Shown: positions 33,782-44,822, counted from the stretch's first letter. The stretch is 64,000 nt of DNA from Posidonia oceanica (GCA_037176725.1 JAZBRS010000026.1:150857501-150921500), one strand, 5' to 3'. Numbers and translations are program-made. The notes: a model not told the origin generated them from the letters alone.

Positions 33782-35138
33782 TTTTCCTTTCTTTTTTTTG
33801 TTTGTTTTTTCTTTTTTTCTTTTTTTTTTGCTTTTTTTTGCTTTTGCTTTTTTTTTCTTTTTTGCTTTCTAGACTATTACAGAAGATTGAAAGGAAATTA
33901 CAGACTCAAGTAACACTAATTAATACAGACTTGATGGAATGAAAGAAAATTAACAGAAATTAAACAATTCGAGCTCACCACCTTGTGAACAGTAACATGC
34001 ATAGACCCCTGCAAGCAAGGCACTGAAACGTAAGGTCCCTTGTAGTCGCCTGTTTTACAGGCAGCCAGCCAAGTCGCCGATTGCATAGGCGGTTGAGTGA
34101 GGCGCCTCCTGAACAGGCGGTTGTGCCTCTTGTTCAATCATCAAACCAGGTCTGTCTTGGAGAGACCATGCAACAGTCAGGAAAGAAAAATGAGAACAGG
34201 TTTCAAACAATGCGTTGCTTTTACTTGTTTAAGTGTTTAATTAATGGATTGATTAATTAAACCTGCATGGGTCACAAGTAACTGGGATTGGTTGGCTTTA
34301 AGGTACTCCTCCTTGACCTTCTCTAGGGTCCACCAAGAGAGGCCTAGATGGGGGGCTTGTCTCTCTAAAGAGGGACCCTCCACCTAGGATTCTGTCCTTA
34401 GGCTCGGCACTTAACAATCCACAAAATAGGAAATAAACACAAAATATCAAAGCATAAAGTATCTACTAAGCCTTAATATTGACTCAAGGAGGAAGAGGAG
34501 TCAATAATAAAACTGAGGACACCTTAAGATCTTGATCCAGCTATTGCAATCAACATTAAGTATGGGAGAGTGACTTGCACTGGCTCGGGTTCGCTCAGGT
34601 TAATTGTTCTAGCTAGAGGAAGACTACCTCACGGAATTTTGACTTTAATATTAGACAATTAGTTTCCACCTTAAGGGTGGACACAAGCAAATCTAAAAAC
34701 TGTTAAAAAACTAAAACACAGTGGACATGGAGAGTTGTTTTTAATTTTTTTTTTCTTATGCTACTGCAGATCTAAAAATACAACATAAAATACAGAAAAA
34801 ACAAAGATCTGCAGTAAAAAAAAATGGACTAGTGAAGTCGCTTGTGTAAATGGCGTCTCTGTCAATCACCCTCTGGAGGAGCGGTTAGGACAAGCGCTTC
34901 TAGGACAGGTGGCTCGCAGCACAGTCTTCTAACCTCAGTAAATTAGCCCTAGCTGTTGGAGCTTGGGATTTTACTGATGTTAGAAATAGAAAAAAAAAAA
35001 TGGGAATAAAGGTTTGGGGTGCCGTGAAAACCTAAACGCACGGTTCCCAAACCGAAAACTACACTTAGATCTATGAAAATGAAAGGGGAAAGGAGGGATG
35101 AAACTTGCTTACGTAGCACGGGGGTTGGCTAAAGCCGA
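33782..35138 (-). other. Element D leader with purine tract and inverted repeats
   Basis: Directly upstream of the gag start the plus strand is a pyrimidine tract (33781-33870), hence an A/G-rich tract on the element strand. At 34045-34135 there are clustered inverted repeats of the GCC/GGC type, for example gcctgttttacaggc. The rest has no visible gene. The small frame 33916-34137 falls in the inverted-repeat cluster and has no domain signature. Confidence 0.6.
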
Positions 35139-35156
35139 GTCCCACCGTGATCGCCA
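35139..35156 (-). other. Primer binding site of element D
   Basis: The element strand reads TGGCGATCACGGTGGGAC, starting with the TGG needed to pair with a tRNA CCA end, and lies seven bases inside the LTR start. It differs from the A/B/C site. The pairing tRNA would end GTCCCACCGTGATCGCCA; I cannot name it with certainty. Confidence 0.6.
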
Positions 35157-35742
35157 CTTTATCTGTAGTGTGGAATTTGGGGGGTGTTTGAGAAGATGAC
35201 TGCACCACCACGTACGTCGTCAACTTTTGTGATCGCCACTTGCCTTTGGGTAGACAAGACACCTTGGGGGGGAGATGATGATGATGTGGGTCCTCGAACC
35301 ACTAGATCGATGGCTGAATGTCGTCTAGCGGCTCCCTCGTGTTACGTAAGCTCCTTCCTTTCCTTCAAAACAAAATAACATAGATCTAGATTAACTCAAG
35401 TGTAGTAGTCAGCAACAGAAATAAGTGAAACAACATGACTAACAGAAGCAAATACTAACCGGGGGTTGTTCCCCGCATGCACATGCAATGGGTCCTATGC
35501 TAAGGAATGTAAAAAATGCAATGAAGATGGGAATTGGGTTTCCCTCTTCTGAAGGTGGGAGATAGAGCTCTTGAAGGTGGAGACTTAACAATGACAGGGT
35601 GGTTCCACAAAATTCTGACTAGGGGGATTTCTCTCTCTAAAATTCCGACTCTCAAACCACTGGCCTAGGGGGTCTATTTATAGACTCTAGGAGGGTAAGG
35701 ATGGTTGGAGTTCAGAAAATTCTAGAAAAGTGGCAGTTAGGG

Positions 35743-36021
35743 TTAGTCACCGGTGGAGGTGGTGCCTAAACCTAGCAACCGCTCAGTCAAAGTGTGGGAA
35801 GACCTAGGAATGGGGCCACGATTGTTAGTCACCGGCTGAGCTGGCGCCTAACGGTTGAGGGGGTAGTGGGAAATAACTGTGGAAAAGCGGTTCAGGGGAG
35901 CCACGATTGTTAGTCACCAACTGAGCTGGCGCCTAACGGTTGAGGGGGTAGTGGGAAATAACTGTGGAAAAGTGGTTCAGGGAAGCCACGATTGTTAGTC
36001 GCCGCAAGGAGTGACGCCTAA
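35743..36021. repeat. Four inverted-repeat modules in the D LTR
   Basis: Modules TTAGTC-ACC...GG-GCCTAA lie at 35743-35769, 35825-35851, 35910-35936 and 35995-36021. Spacing is 82-85 bp. Each can fold on itself, for example TTAGTCACCGGC against GCTGGCGCCTAA. The text between them (ggttgagggggtagtgggaa) is nearly identical in two units, so this is a tandem duplication with hairpins retained. Confidence 0.75.
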
Positions 36022-36247
36022 TGGTCAAGGATCGTGGGGAAGACTGAGGCAGTTCCGCAACCGCTCTACTGGCTGATGATCTGGTGCCTGAGGGTTGAGG
36101 GGATCGTGGTGAGCAACCGCTACCCACGATCGGCCAGTCACCTTTCTAGTTGGCGTCCTCGTGGGTCGCCTCCTTAGATGGCTTTTAGCTGGGCCGCTGC
36201 TGATGTCGGCTTCTGAATAAGTCGGCGAGGCAATGGGCGACGGTCTT

Positions 36248-36330
36248 AGTCGCCTCTCTAAGAGGCAACTAGCTGAGTTGCCTCTCCAACTGGCAACTAG
36301 CTGAGTTGCCTCTCCAACTAGCAACTAGCA
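36248..36330. repeat. Compact GCC/GGC hairpins in the D LTR
   Basis: AGTCGCCTCT cta AGAGGCAACT (36248-36270) is a nearly perfect stem-loop. AGTTGCC...GGCAACT follows at 36276-36298, and the unit gagttgcctctccaact is then repeated. These differ in sequence from the modules 250 bp away but have the same design. Confidence 0.75.
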
Positions 36331-36683
36331 AGCTTAGGTCATTTCCAGCCCTTCTCTCGGGTTTTGGCCAGAGGGAACAAGATAGAAGGTCGGGAAACTA
36401 CAGATAGTCTATGAAATCAAAGAGGCATCTCTGTTAATTCAAATCTACTACGAATCTGAGTAGAAATGAGAGATACCCAGGGTACTCAGACTTGCCATGA
36501 GCCTAAGCGAGTTAGCTCTGCCACAGCCAATAACCTGAGTCAAGCTAGGACCAAGTGATGCTTTAAAGAAGTCAAGGAATATCTGGAAGATGAGTTATCA
36601 AAACTTAGGCACGAGACTTGGGGTGCCTCAAGGTTTCTATCCTCAAAAAGAACTCTTAGAAATGCGAAAATAGGACATCTACA

Positions 36684-38125
36684 GGAGCGAAGTCGCCCGG
36701 GGGCTTGTCCCCGGCCGGGGAAACAAGCAGGCCTGATCCTCGCCCGAGAAAATAGGAAGGACTTCGTCCGCACGGAGCGAAGTCACAGGGGGGCTTGTCC
36801 TTGCACGAGGAAGCAAGCGGGCTTGTCCTCGCTCGAGGAAGCAAGTAGGCAGGACTTCGTCTGCAAGAAGTGAAATCACACGAAAAGAAAAAAGGCTTGT
36901 CCTCGCCTGAGGAAGCAAGCAGGCGAGACTCCATCCGCACGAAGCGGAGTCATGCGAAAAAGAAAAAAGGCTTGTCCTCACCGGAGGAAGTAAGCAGGCG
37001 GGACTCCGTCCGCACGGAGTGGAGTCACGTAAAAAGAAAAAAGGCTTGTCCTCGCCTGAGGAAGCAAGCAGGCGGGACTCCGTCCGCACGGAGCGGAGTC
37101 GCACAGAAGGCAAGAAGAAAGAGGCTTGTCCTCGCCCGAGGAAGCAAGTAGGCGGGACTTCGCCCGCACAGAGCGGAGTCGCGCGAAAAGAAAAAAGGCT
37201 TGTCCTTGCCCGAAGAAGCAAGCAGGCAGGACCCCATCCGCATGGAGCGAAGTCTGGCAGAAGGCAAGAAGAAAGAGGCTTGTCCTCACTCGAGGAAGCA
37301 AGCAGGTGGGACTCCATCTGCACGGAGCGGAGTCGCGTGAAAAGAGAAAAAGGCTTGTCCTTACCCAAGGAAGCAAGCAGGCGAAACTCCATCCGCACGG
37401 AGCGGAATCGCGCAGAAGGCAAGAAGAAAGAGACTTGTCCTCGCCCAAGGAAGCAAGCAGGCGGGACTCCGTCAGCACGGAGCGGAGTCGCGTGAAAAAA
37501 AAAGAGGCTTGTCCTCACCTGATGAAGCAAGCAGGCAGGACCCCGTCCGCACGGAGTAGAGTCACGCAGAAGGTAAGAAGAAAGAGGCTTGTCCTCGCCC
37601 GAGGAAGCAAGCAGGCGGGACTCCGTCCGTACGGAGCGGAGTCACGCAAAAAGAAAAAAGGCTTGTCCTCGCCCGACGATGTAAGCAGGCGGGATTCCGT
37701 CTGCATGGAGCGGAGTCGCGTAGAAGGCAAGAAGAAAGCGGCTTTTCCTCGCCCGAGGAGGCAAGCAGGTGGGACTCTGTCTGCACAGAGCGGAGTTGTG
37801 CGAAAAGAAAAAAGGCTTGTCCTCGCCTGAGGAAGCAAGCAGGTGGGCATATGCTTCTCCTCGGCCGAGGAATAAGAGGGCCTGATTCTCACCCTAGGAA
37901 ACAGGGAAACTCCATCTGCACGGAGCTGCGCAGGGCTTGTCCTCGCCCGAGGAAGCAAGCGGGTCTAATCCTCGCCCAAGGAAACAAACAAGGGCACCGT
38001 CCGCACAGAGCCAAGCAGGGCTTGTCCTCGCCCGAGGAAGCAAGCGGGCCTGACCTTGCACGAGGAAACAGGCGAAGGACTTCGTCCGCATGGAGCGAAG
38101 TCGCACAAGAAGAAAGAAAAGGGGA
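36684..38125. repeat. Tandem array in the 3' untranslated region of C, alternating ~74/~81-bp units
   Basis: About 18 units start with ggcttgtcctcgcccgagg. Between 37043 and 37815 a short unit type (gcgaaaagaaaaaagg joint, 72-77 bp) alternates with a long type (cagaaggcaagaagaaagagg joint, 78-82 bp), a dimeric higher-order repeat. Each unit holds two hairpins: CCTCGCCCGAGG, and GACTCCG...CGGAGTC with an inner TCCG-CA-CGGA stem. Tandem arrays in the 3' untranslated region are known for Tat/Ogre elements and can seed satellites. Open frames in both directions across it are products of the repeat. Confidence 0.9.
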
Positions 38126-38654
38126 GAGGGAGCGATACCAGAGGGCAACTAGAAAGATGCCCCTGGTATCAAGGATGATATCATGGGATAGCCGAAGCAT
38201 CCCTAGTATCGAGAAAGCAAGGAAATGCAGACAAAACTAACGTGTTTGCCAAACGAGTAGTTAGGGATACCAGCCCGGAGCGATCCGGGCAAAAGCGCTT
38301 GCGGTAATGCATGGGTCAGTAGAGGTTCTTGCGTGCATGTTGATCATGGGGGAGCTTTGCTGCAACTCCCTTACTGAGGCTGCGGGTTGCATGGTGCTTG
38401 TGGCGGGAACTGCTCTAGATCCCTTGCTGGGCTGCTCTAGGCTGCTTGCATGGGCTAACGCTCTGAAGTGCTTGATGCGGGTCCTGCGACATCCTGGCAG
38501 GAACAAATATGCAATAGGCAGGGCATGCAACACAAACAAATGGTGTGAAACGTCTTTGTATTGAGTGAATCTCTAGTTACACGCCTATGCTAGGCCAAAA
38601 AGATACAGCATGATTCAGAAAGCTAAACAAACAAGCAACTGCACAGATGCCTAG
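38126..38654 (-). other. 3' untranslated region of C between array and extra gene
   Basis: No gene is visible. At 38134-38170 a stem-loop pairs GATACCAGAGGGCA with TGCCCCTGGTATC (12 of 13 positions), at the edge of the array. The rest is GC-balanced unique sequence without an evident polypurine tract. Confidence 0.55.
38134..38170. repeat. Stem-loop at the edge of the C array
   Basis: GATACCAGAGGGC and its near-perfect inverted copy enclose a loop of about 11 bases. It lies nine bases beyond the last array unit. It may be a boundary structure or an RNA 3'-end element; no function can be read. Confidence 0.6.
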
Positions 38655-39840
38655 TTGAGTCGAGCCTTCTTTGCTTTCCGGGAGTCAGGGAACTGGGGGG
38701 CGCCAGGAGGGATCTCGTTGAGGGGCCAGAGTCCCTGCACCTCAACGACATACTCAGGAGTGCATCCTAAGCCCTTCACAGCTGCAATGTCTGTAGACTT
38801 CACTCCATGCCGCATCAGATCTACTAGTTCTGCTGTAGCTGCTGTTGTGCTAAGAGGGTAAGTCTGCATGAGCCTGGGCGCGGTGCTATCAATAAAGGCA
38901 CCCTGTCAGAAGCCAAACTACCGCATGACCCGGATAGGGTGGTATTCCACACCCCTGGTGAATCCTGGCAGCACCACGAGTTGCATGTCGCAGGCACCGA
39001 AGAAGATGGTGAATGGCTCAGCTGCGGATGGGGTGATACGCCAAGTTACTGCATCATTCGTCAACTCAGACAGCTTCTAGAACTCTTCTGGTACACTCTT
39101 GATGGTCCTTGCATGGCCGTTGCTGTAGTATGTTTCGATGGCATGCCTCGTAGGGTGCAGAAGATCCATCTCCAAGTGTGCAGCTAGCCAGATCTGCACA
39201 AGTGCTCCGTAGCCGTGGAAGTGGCGGCAGCGGTGTGCGACGTGGTCTAGCCCACGGTAAGTCTCTGCGACGATGACTGGTGCCGGGTCACCACCGCAAG
39301 TGCAATCTCAGCAATCTCGATTGCAACTGTCATCCGGCCATGTGTGAAGATCAGCTCGCCTAGAAAGCAGGTGACAAATCCCTGGAGCCACAGCTCGTCT
39401 CCGAGTTCAGCACGCTTTTCCATAATTGCATCAAAGTATGCTAGGCAAAGCAGGGGCGTAGGCCCACTGGTGCAGATTAGTCTTTGCTGGCAGCTTTTGG
39501 TAGAGAGCCCATACAGCTGACTTAGGACCGCAATGTACCCGTTGCACCTCATGAAGACGGTAGGTCCCATGATCTTGGAGAAGCCGTAGATGCGGCACAC
39601 TTCCTTCAGCGTAAGAGTCAGCTCTGTCCTGCCAAAGTGAAAGACATGATGCACTGGTTTCCAGAACCTTGCAGCAGTGCAGAGGAGATGCCGGCTTACT
39701 TCGATGTCAGCTGCCTTCAGAAGCTTGGATGGAATACCCCATGTGCGCAGCTTCTTGCGGTCGACTTCAGTGAGTTTGCCAATCCACTCTCGCAGGGCAT
39801 CCGAGCAGTGCACGGGGGTGACTAGAGTAGGATAATCCAT
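38655..39840 (-). pseudogene. Extra 3' gene of element C: plant mobile domain/DUF7745-like
   Basis: Start at 39840 (MDYPTLVTPVHCSDALREW); the end at 38655 (KAKKARLN). About 395 codons. N-terminal motifs are WGIPSKLL, VSRHLLC, ARFWKPVHHVF, ELTLTLKEVCRIYGFSKIMGP and a hydrophobic core. A 13-bp deletion near 39288 relative to B shifts the frame. After it the text runs GLDHVAHRCRHFHGYGALVQIWLAAHLEMDLL, then an LPGFTRGVEYHP-RVMRQFGF motif, with stops near 39078 and 38908. The last 70 codons are open. The placement downstream of integrase in both B and C shows it is a stable part of this family. Its role is unknown; similarity to the plant mobile domain class is by eye. Confidence 0.62.
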
Positions 39841-41330
39841 TGTGTAGGAGGGAGAATGCAGGCTGCTGGTGCAGAAATCTCAGGTACTTGTAACCAAGGT
39901 TGCAATTCATCAGATTAGATATAAGCATGTAATCACTGGCTGATAAAGATGCAGATTTCAAAGCTAGCAGTTTAGCATGTTCAACAGTTAGCATTCAGAG
40001 TGCAGATATTAAGCATATTCAGACTAAGGTAGTTCTGCTTGCAGGAAAGTGGTTGGTCGGAGCTCTGGACCTGCGCAGCTTGAAGAAGGTCGACGCATGC
40101 TTGACAGAAGTACTGTCTCAGTACTGAGCCAAGTTTTGCAGAGCGGGAAGATAGAAGGAGGGTGATGATTGATGCTGTGCATACATGCAGGGTTTATGAT
40201 TGATATGCGTAGATATGTGCATGATTTACAATAGATGCTGTAGATGTGTGCATGATTTTTGCTTATACACTGTAGCCCTCAGCATATGGAGTGCTTAGCG
40301 CCTGCTGCAGAGGAAGAGAGCGGTCCCTGACTCATTGGACTCTATTCAAACTCTTAACTTGCTGGTGACACTCAGGAAAGGGTTATTTGTAGTGTGTGGG
40401 TGGTGGATAGTGAGGACAGGCTCCAAGCCAAACTCCCAAGGACCTACACCTACTCTTTTTGCTTCTTTATGCTCCCTCATAGGCGTGTAGGTTTCCCCTA
40501 TCCCTAACTTGGAGGTAATGGGCACCTGGTTGAAGCTAGGGAGCTGCTTGCCAAGTCTTGCGGGGTTTATAGGCTCTGCGGGGCTTGTATATTCCCCAGG
40601 CGCAAACTTTAGTTCCTTTCTAAGATAAGTAAAGGGGTGGGATTGCGCTGCTTGCTTTTTTCTGAGGTTGACTTTTGTCTTCCCTCCCTTTTCTTGCTTT
40701 TTTCCCCCTATTTTTTTTGTGCAGGCTTCCACTGTCCCTAGCTTAGAGGTAATGGGTGCCTGGATTTGAGGCGGGTTTGTAGGCTCCCAGGTGCGAAATG
40801 GTGGACCATCTCCGAAGCAGTTCGGAGGGACAGGGTTATGCTACATGCCTCTATCTCTAGGGCCTATTTCTGCCTTCGCCTTCTATTTGCCTTTTCATTT
40901 ATGCCCATGCTCAGACATATTTTTTTATGGCTCACATCCTTGCTCATACCCTAGCATTTTATCTCCCTCGGGAGGTGCAAGTCCTAGGGATTTGGCTATT
41001 TCGCCTGTTCTCATTTGAAGGGTGGCTCCCTCACTAGCTAAGATGCCTAAGTAGTGTTAGGTGAGACAGGGTAGACTCCTTCCAGAGCAGGCAAGCACAT
41101 CCGATTTCATCATTGGGCCAAATGCGATGTGTGATGATTTTTGCTGAGGATTTTTGGGTTTTTTGCTTGAGATATGCTGAAAGAGGTGGAAATGCAGGGA
41201 TATGTGCAGAGTGTGCGAGAATGCAGAGGGACAAGATTGGAGTGCAGAAGGATGTACAAGGATAATGAGAATGCAAAGGATAGGACGGAAGAGAACACCC
41301 TGCAAGGCAAGAGCCGAGCTACTGATAGTA
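39841..41330 (-). other. Element C spacer between extra gene and integrase
   Basis: This is homologous to the B spacer. It includes a direct duplication about 232 bp apart (ccctaacttggaggtaatgg near 40502, ccctagcttagaggtaatgg near 40735) and a plus-strand pyrimidine tract at about 40650-40722. I see no supported gene; the frame 40346-40732 is built from the tract and the duplication. Confidence 0.55.
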
Positions 41331-42419
41331 CTTCTTGAGGTAGCATGCATTGACCGGCTCTGACTGCCCAGTCTGGTCCATGTCCCTAAGAATTGCTGCG
41401 CTGCCTGAGAATGCCTGCTTGACCACAAAGGGGCCGCGCCAGTTGGGTCAGAATTTGCCTCAACCGTCTGGCAGGTGGATGGCTCGCAAGACGAGATCCC
41501 CTGGCTGGAAGCTCCTGGGCCACACCTTCTTCAAGTATACTCTTGCCATCTGCTTTTGGTAGCAGCGAGCATTGTGCATTGCTTCCAATCTGCGCTCATC
41601 AATCAGGTTGAGCTGGGCGCAGCGGTCCTCGACCCACTTTGCTTCTTCCAGCTCTGCTTCTCGCAGGATCCGCAGCGAAGGGATCTCTACTTCGACAGGC
41701 AACATTGCCTCCATGCCGTATGCCAACGAGTACGGGGTGGCTCCTGTCGAGGTCCACACTGATGTCCTATATGCCTAGAGTGCGTATGGAAGCTTGTCAT
41801 GCCAGTCTTTATGGGTTTCTGCCATCTTCTTCATTATTTTCACAATGTTTTTATTGGCAGACTTCACTACTCCATTCATCTGCAGCCGATAAGGTGAGGA
41901 TCTATGATGCTTGATCTAGTGCTTTTGCAAGTACTCCTCGATCCTCTTTGCAATGAAGTTCGAGTCGTTGTCAGAGATGATTGCATGCAGGACGCCATAC
42001 CAGGTGACAATGTTGTTTCTGATAAACCTCTCTGTCACCACGGCTGTGACCGCCTTATAGGAGGTTGCTTCCACCCACTTAGTGAAGTAGTCTATCACTA
42101 CCAGAATGAAGCAATGACCATTCGATGCAGTAGGGTGTATGGCGCCGATGACATCAATCCCCTAGGTGGAGAAGGGCCATGGCGAGGACATGCTATGCAA
42201 TTCCTGCGGGGGAGCGTGCATAAGATTACCATGGATCTGGCAGTTGTGACATCTACGCACAAACTGGCAGTAGTCTGCCTCCACGGTTGACTAGAAGTAG
42301 ACTTGCAACATGGTCTTCTTAGCCAGCAGCACGCCATTCATATGCGGACCACAAGTCCCTGCATGAACTTGGAGCAATAGCGTGTCGGCCTCTGGCTTGC
42401 TCAAGCAGCGCAGGAGCAT
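41331..42419 (-). pseudogene. Element C integrase (catalytic Glu lost)
   Basis: Zinc-binding HAGTCGPHMNG...CHNCQIHG is present, as are the first catalytic Asp (IDVIGAIHP) and the second (IISDNDSNF). The third catalytic residue has changed: B reads NGAVESANK and C reads NGVVKSANK, Glu to Lys. TAG stops near 42287 and 42163 (both at Trp codons), 41918 and 41776, and a TGA near 41452, break the frame. The C-terminal GMEAMLPVEVEIPSLR and FQPGDLVLR are intact. Confidence 0.88.
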
Positions 42420-43130
42420 CTAACTATATGACCTTCTGTATAGCTGCCCTACCCCTAACACATACTTCAACGCTAGACGCGCCAAAGTTCTTCTATCTGC
42501 TGCTGAGGTGCCAGGCAGCTGGCTGCCAGATTCCAGGAAGGCCTTGATGTCACAATACCAAGGCTGTTCTTCTACCAGATCCACCTCCTCTATGCTCATG
42601 CAATGCGCAGGCTGCTCCATGCAGGTAACTGATACATCCACTGCTCGGTCTTCAGGTATACTAAGCCAGGATGCCAAGGTTGCTAGCGCATCTGCATATG
42701 CGTTCCTTGCCCTATTCATGTACAAGAAGCGGATGCTTCTAAATTCTTCTATCAGCTTCAGCAAGTGTTCGTGATATGGCACAAGCTTTGGATCCATTGT
42801 TCTCCAATCGCCATTCACTTGGGAAATCACTAGCATGGCATCACCGTGCACATGCAGCTTCTGTGCTTCATGCTTGAGCGCGACCTTCAATCCCAGAATG
42901 CATGCTTCATACTCTGCTTCATTATTAGTGCATTTGAAGGTTAGCTTCCTTACAAAGGGGATCATCTGCCCCTGTAGCGTGGTCAGCACTGCGCCTATGC
43001 CTCGACCCTTCTTGTTGACAGCGCCATCAAAGTACAACCGCCACTGCTCTGGATCTTCAGGGTCTTTCTCCTTAGAGTCCTCCATTGCAAAGAGGATGTC
43101 CTCATCTGGGAACTATGTCTGGAGAGGCTG
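42420..43130 (-). pseudogene. Element C archaeal-type RNase H
   Basis: The frame 42420-43085 is unbroken and shows LYFDGAVNKKGRGIGAVL, NNEAEYEACILGLKVAL, VHGDAMLVISQVNGDW and ARNAYADALATLASWL, with all four acidic positions. It is the best-preserved copy of this domain in the window. N-terminally it connects to RNase H through a short stretch with a stop near 43120. Confidence 0.87.
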
Positions 43131-44822
43131 CTATTCAGACAAGGGAAAGTCTACAAGGTGATCCGCCATGGCTTGGCCCTTCATAGCCCACTGCGTGACA
43201 AAGGTGATGTCGTATTGAGACAACAACACCTGCCACTTGACGCATCTACCCACCATTGCTGGCTTCTGGAAGGGGAACTTGATGGGGTCATGTCGGCATA
43301 GCAGCTGAACTGGATACGCCATCATGTAGTGCCTCAGCTTCTGTGCAGCCCAGAAGAGGGATAAGCAGGTCTTCTCCATTGTGCTATACCTGGCTTCGCA
43401 ATCATTGAATTTCTTACTCAGGTAATAAATGGCGTGCTCCTTTCTACCAGATTCGTCATGCTGGCCTAAGACAGCGCCCATGGAATGCTACATGGTAGAG
43501 AGGTAGAGAAGCAAAGGTCTCCCTAGCGTGGGAGGGACCAAAATAGGAGGCTTGGTCAGAAGCTGCTTGATTTTGTCAAAGGCAGCTTGGCACTCTTCGC
43601 TCCAGTTGATCTGTGCATTCTTCTTCAGGAGCTTGAAGATCGGTTCGCAGATGGGCGTGAACTGTGCAATGAACCAACTGATATACTACAGGCGTCCGAG
43701 CAAGCCTCGGACTTCTTTCTCTGTCATTGGGGGTGACATGTCCACGATGGCCTTTGCCTTCATCGAGTCCATTTCAATCCCTCTCTGGCTAACAATGTAG
43801 CCCAGGAGCTTGCCAGAAGATATCCCGAATACGCATTTGCTAGGGTTGAGGCGCAGCTTGTATTTTCTCAAGCGGTCAAAGAGCTTCCTTAAACAGGCAA
43901 GGTGATTCTCAGGCTCTTTGGTCTTGGCAATCATATCATCTATGTAGACCTCGACTTCTTGATGCATGAGGTCGTGGAAAAGTGTAGTCATCGCCCTTTG
44001 ATAGGTTGCGCCAGCATTTTTCAGCCCAAACAGCATAACTTGGTAGCAGAAGACACCCCAAAGGGTGATAAAGGAGGTTTTCTCCATGTCTTCTTCTGCC
44101 ATTCTGATCTGGTTGTAGCTAGAAAAGTCGTCCATAAAGGAGAGCATTTTGTGCCCTACAGTGTTGTCGACTAGGATGTCAATGTGCGACAGTGGGAAAT
44201 CATCCTTGGGACTCGCCTTGTTCAGGTCCCGGTAGTCGATGCACATGCAGACTTGTCCATCCTTCTTGGGCACTGGCACAATGTTTGCAAGCCACTTAGG
44301 GTAAAGGACGACCTTAAGGAAGTTAACATTGTGCTACTTCATGATCTCCTCCTTGATCATGAGTAGCCACTGCGGTCGCCATCGCCTTAGCTTCTGCTTT
44401 ACTGGCCTTGCGTCTGGATCTAAAGGCAGGTTGTGCACAACTATCTCAATGTCGTAGCTCTAGGCGAAGACATCTGCATACTCCTTCAAGAATGCGATGA
44501 ATTCTTCTCTAGCCTGGGGCGATAGATGGGCGCTAATGCGGACCTCTCTGGCTTCTTCTGCTGTGCCGATATTGACAACCTCTGTTTCCTCTTCGACATG
44601 GAGGTTAGGGCCTTCTGGATCGTCGTCGTGGGGCCGGAACTCAGGCGACGATTCATCATTCTCATCTTCGCCTGCATCATCCTCCTCTCCGTATGCATTA
44701 AGTTTCGAGAGGATCTCCTTCTCAAAGGTGGGGTCTAAGATATCGAAGGAGTGCAAGTGTTCTGCTGCTTGGCCCTGGTGACGCTTCAGGATGGTCACGC
44801 TTACCCCAGTGTTTCTGTACAC
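43131..44822 (-). pseudogene. Element C reverse transcriptase and first RNase H (broken)
   Basis: Order from 44822: conserved entry MYRNTGVSVTILKRHQG, acidic linker, DVFA, an 18-bp in-frame deletion near 44453 that removes the EDMVGL segment, the finger motifs, VPKKDGQVCMCIDYRDLNK, FSSYNQIRM, FGLKNAGATYQ and palm motif YIDDMIAK (Ile in place of Val). RNase H is at 43131-43481 (MGAVLGQHDESGRK, YSTMEKTCLSL). TAG stops include one near 44335 at a Gln codon (CAG). Confidence 0.86.

Larger units (their letters stand above)
29635..36683 (-). mobile_element. Element D: second Tat-like gypsy family, 5' half
   Basis: On the minus strand D has a 5' LTR (35164-36683), primer site, leader, gag with a zinc-binding motif and two protease-like domains. 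It is cut at 29635 by the insertion of B, so RT, integrase and 3' LTR should lie left of the window. Its outer LTR end is followed directly by ggagc in the middle of a unit of the C satellite array, so D inserted into that array. D proteins differ clearly from those of A, B and C. Confidence 0.8.
35164..36683 (-). repeat. Element D 5' LTR (about 1520 bp)
   Basis: The borders are tgtagtgtgg at 35164 and ggacatctaca ending at 36683, giving TGTAG...CTACA ends. The outer border is firm because the C array resumes in mid-unit right after it. The inner border is less firm because of the seven-base gap to the primer site. It contains a tandem series of 82-85-bp units with hairpins at 35743-36021 and stronger hairpins near 36248-36330. 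Confidence 0.75.

Noticed and set aside
36679..37830. Long open frames on both strands with Cys/Arg/Ser-rich repeats
   Set aside because: They follow the ~74/81-bp satellite units, appear in several frames on both strands, and show no domain; they are a by-product of the repeat.
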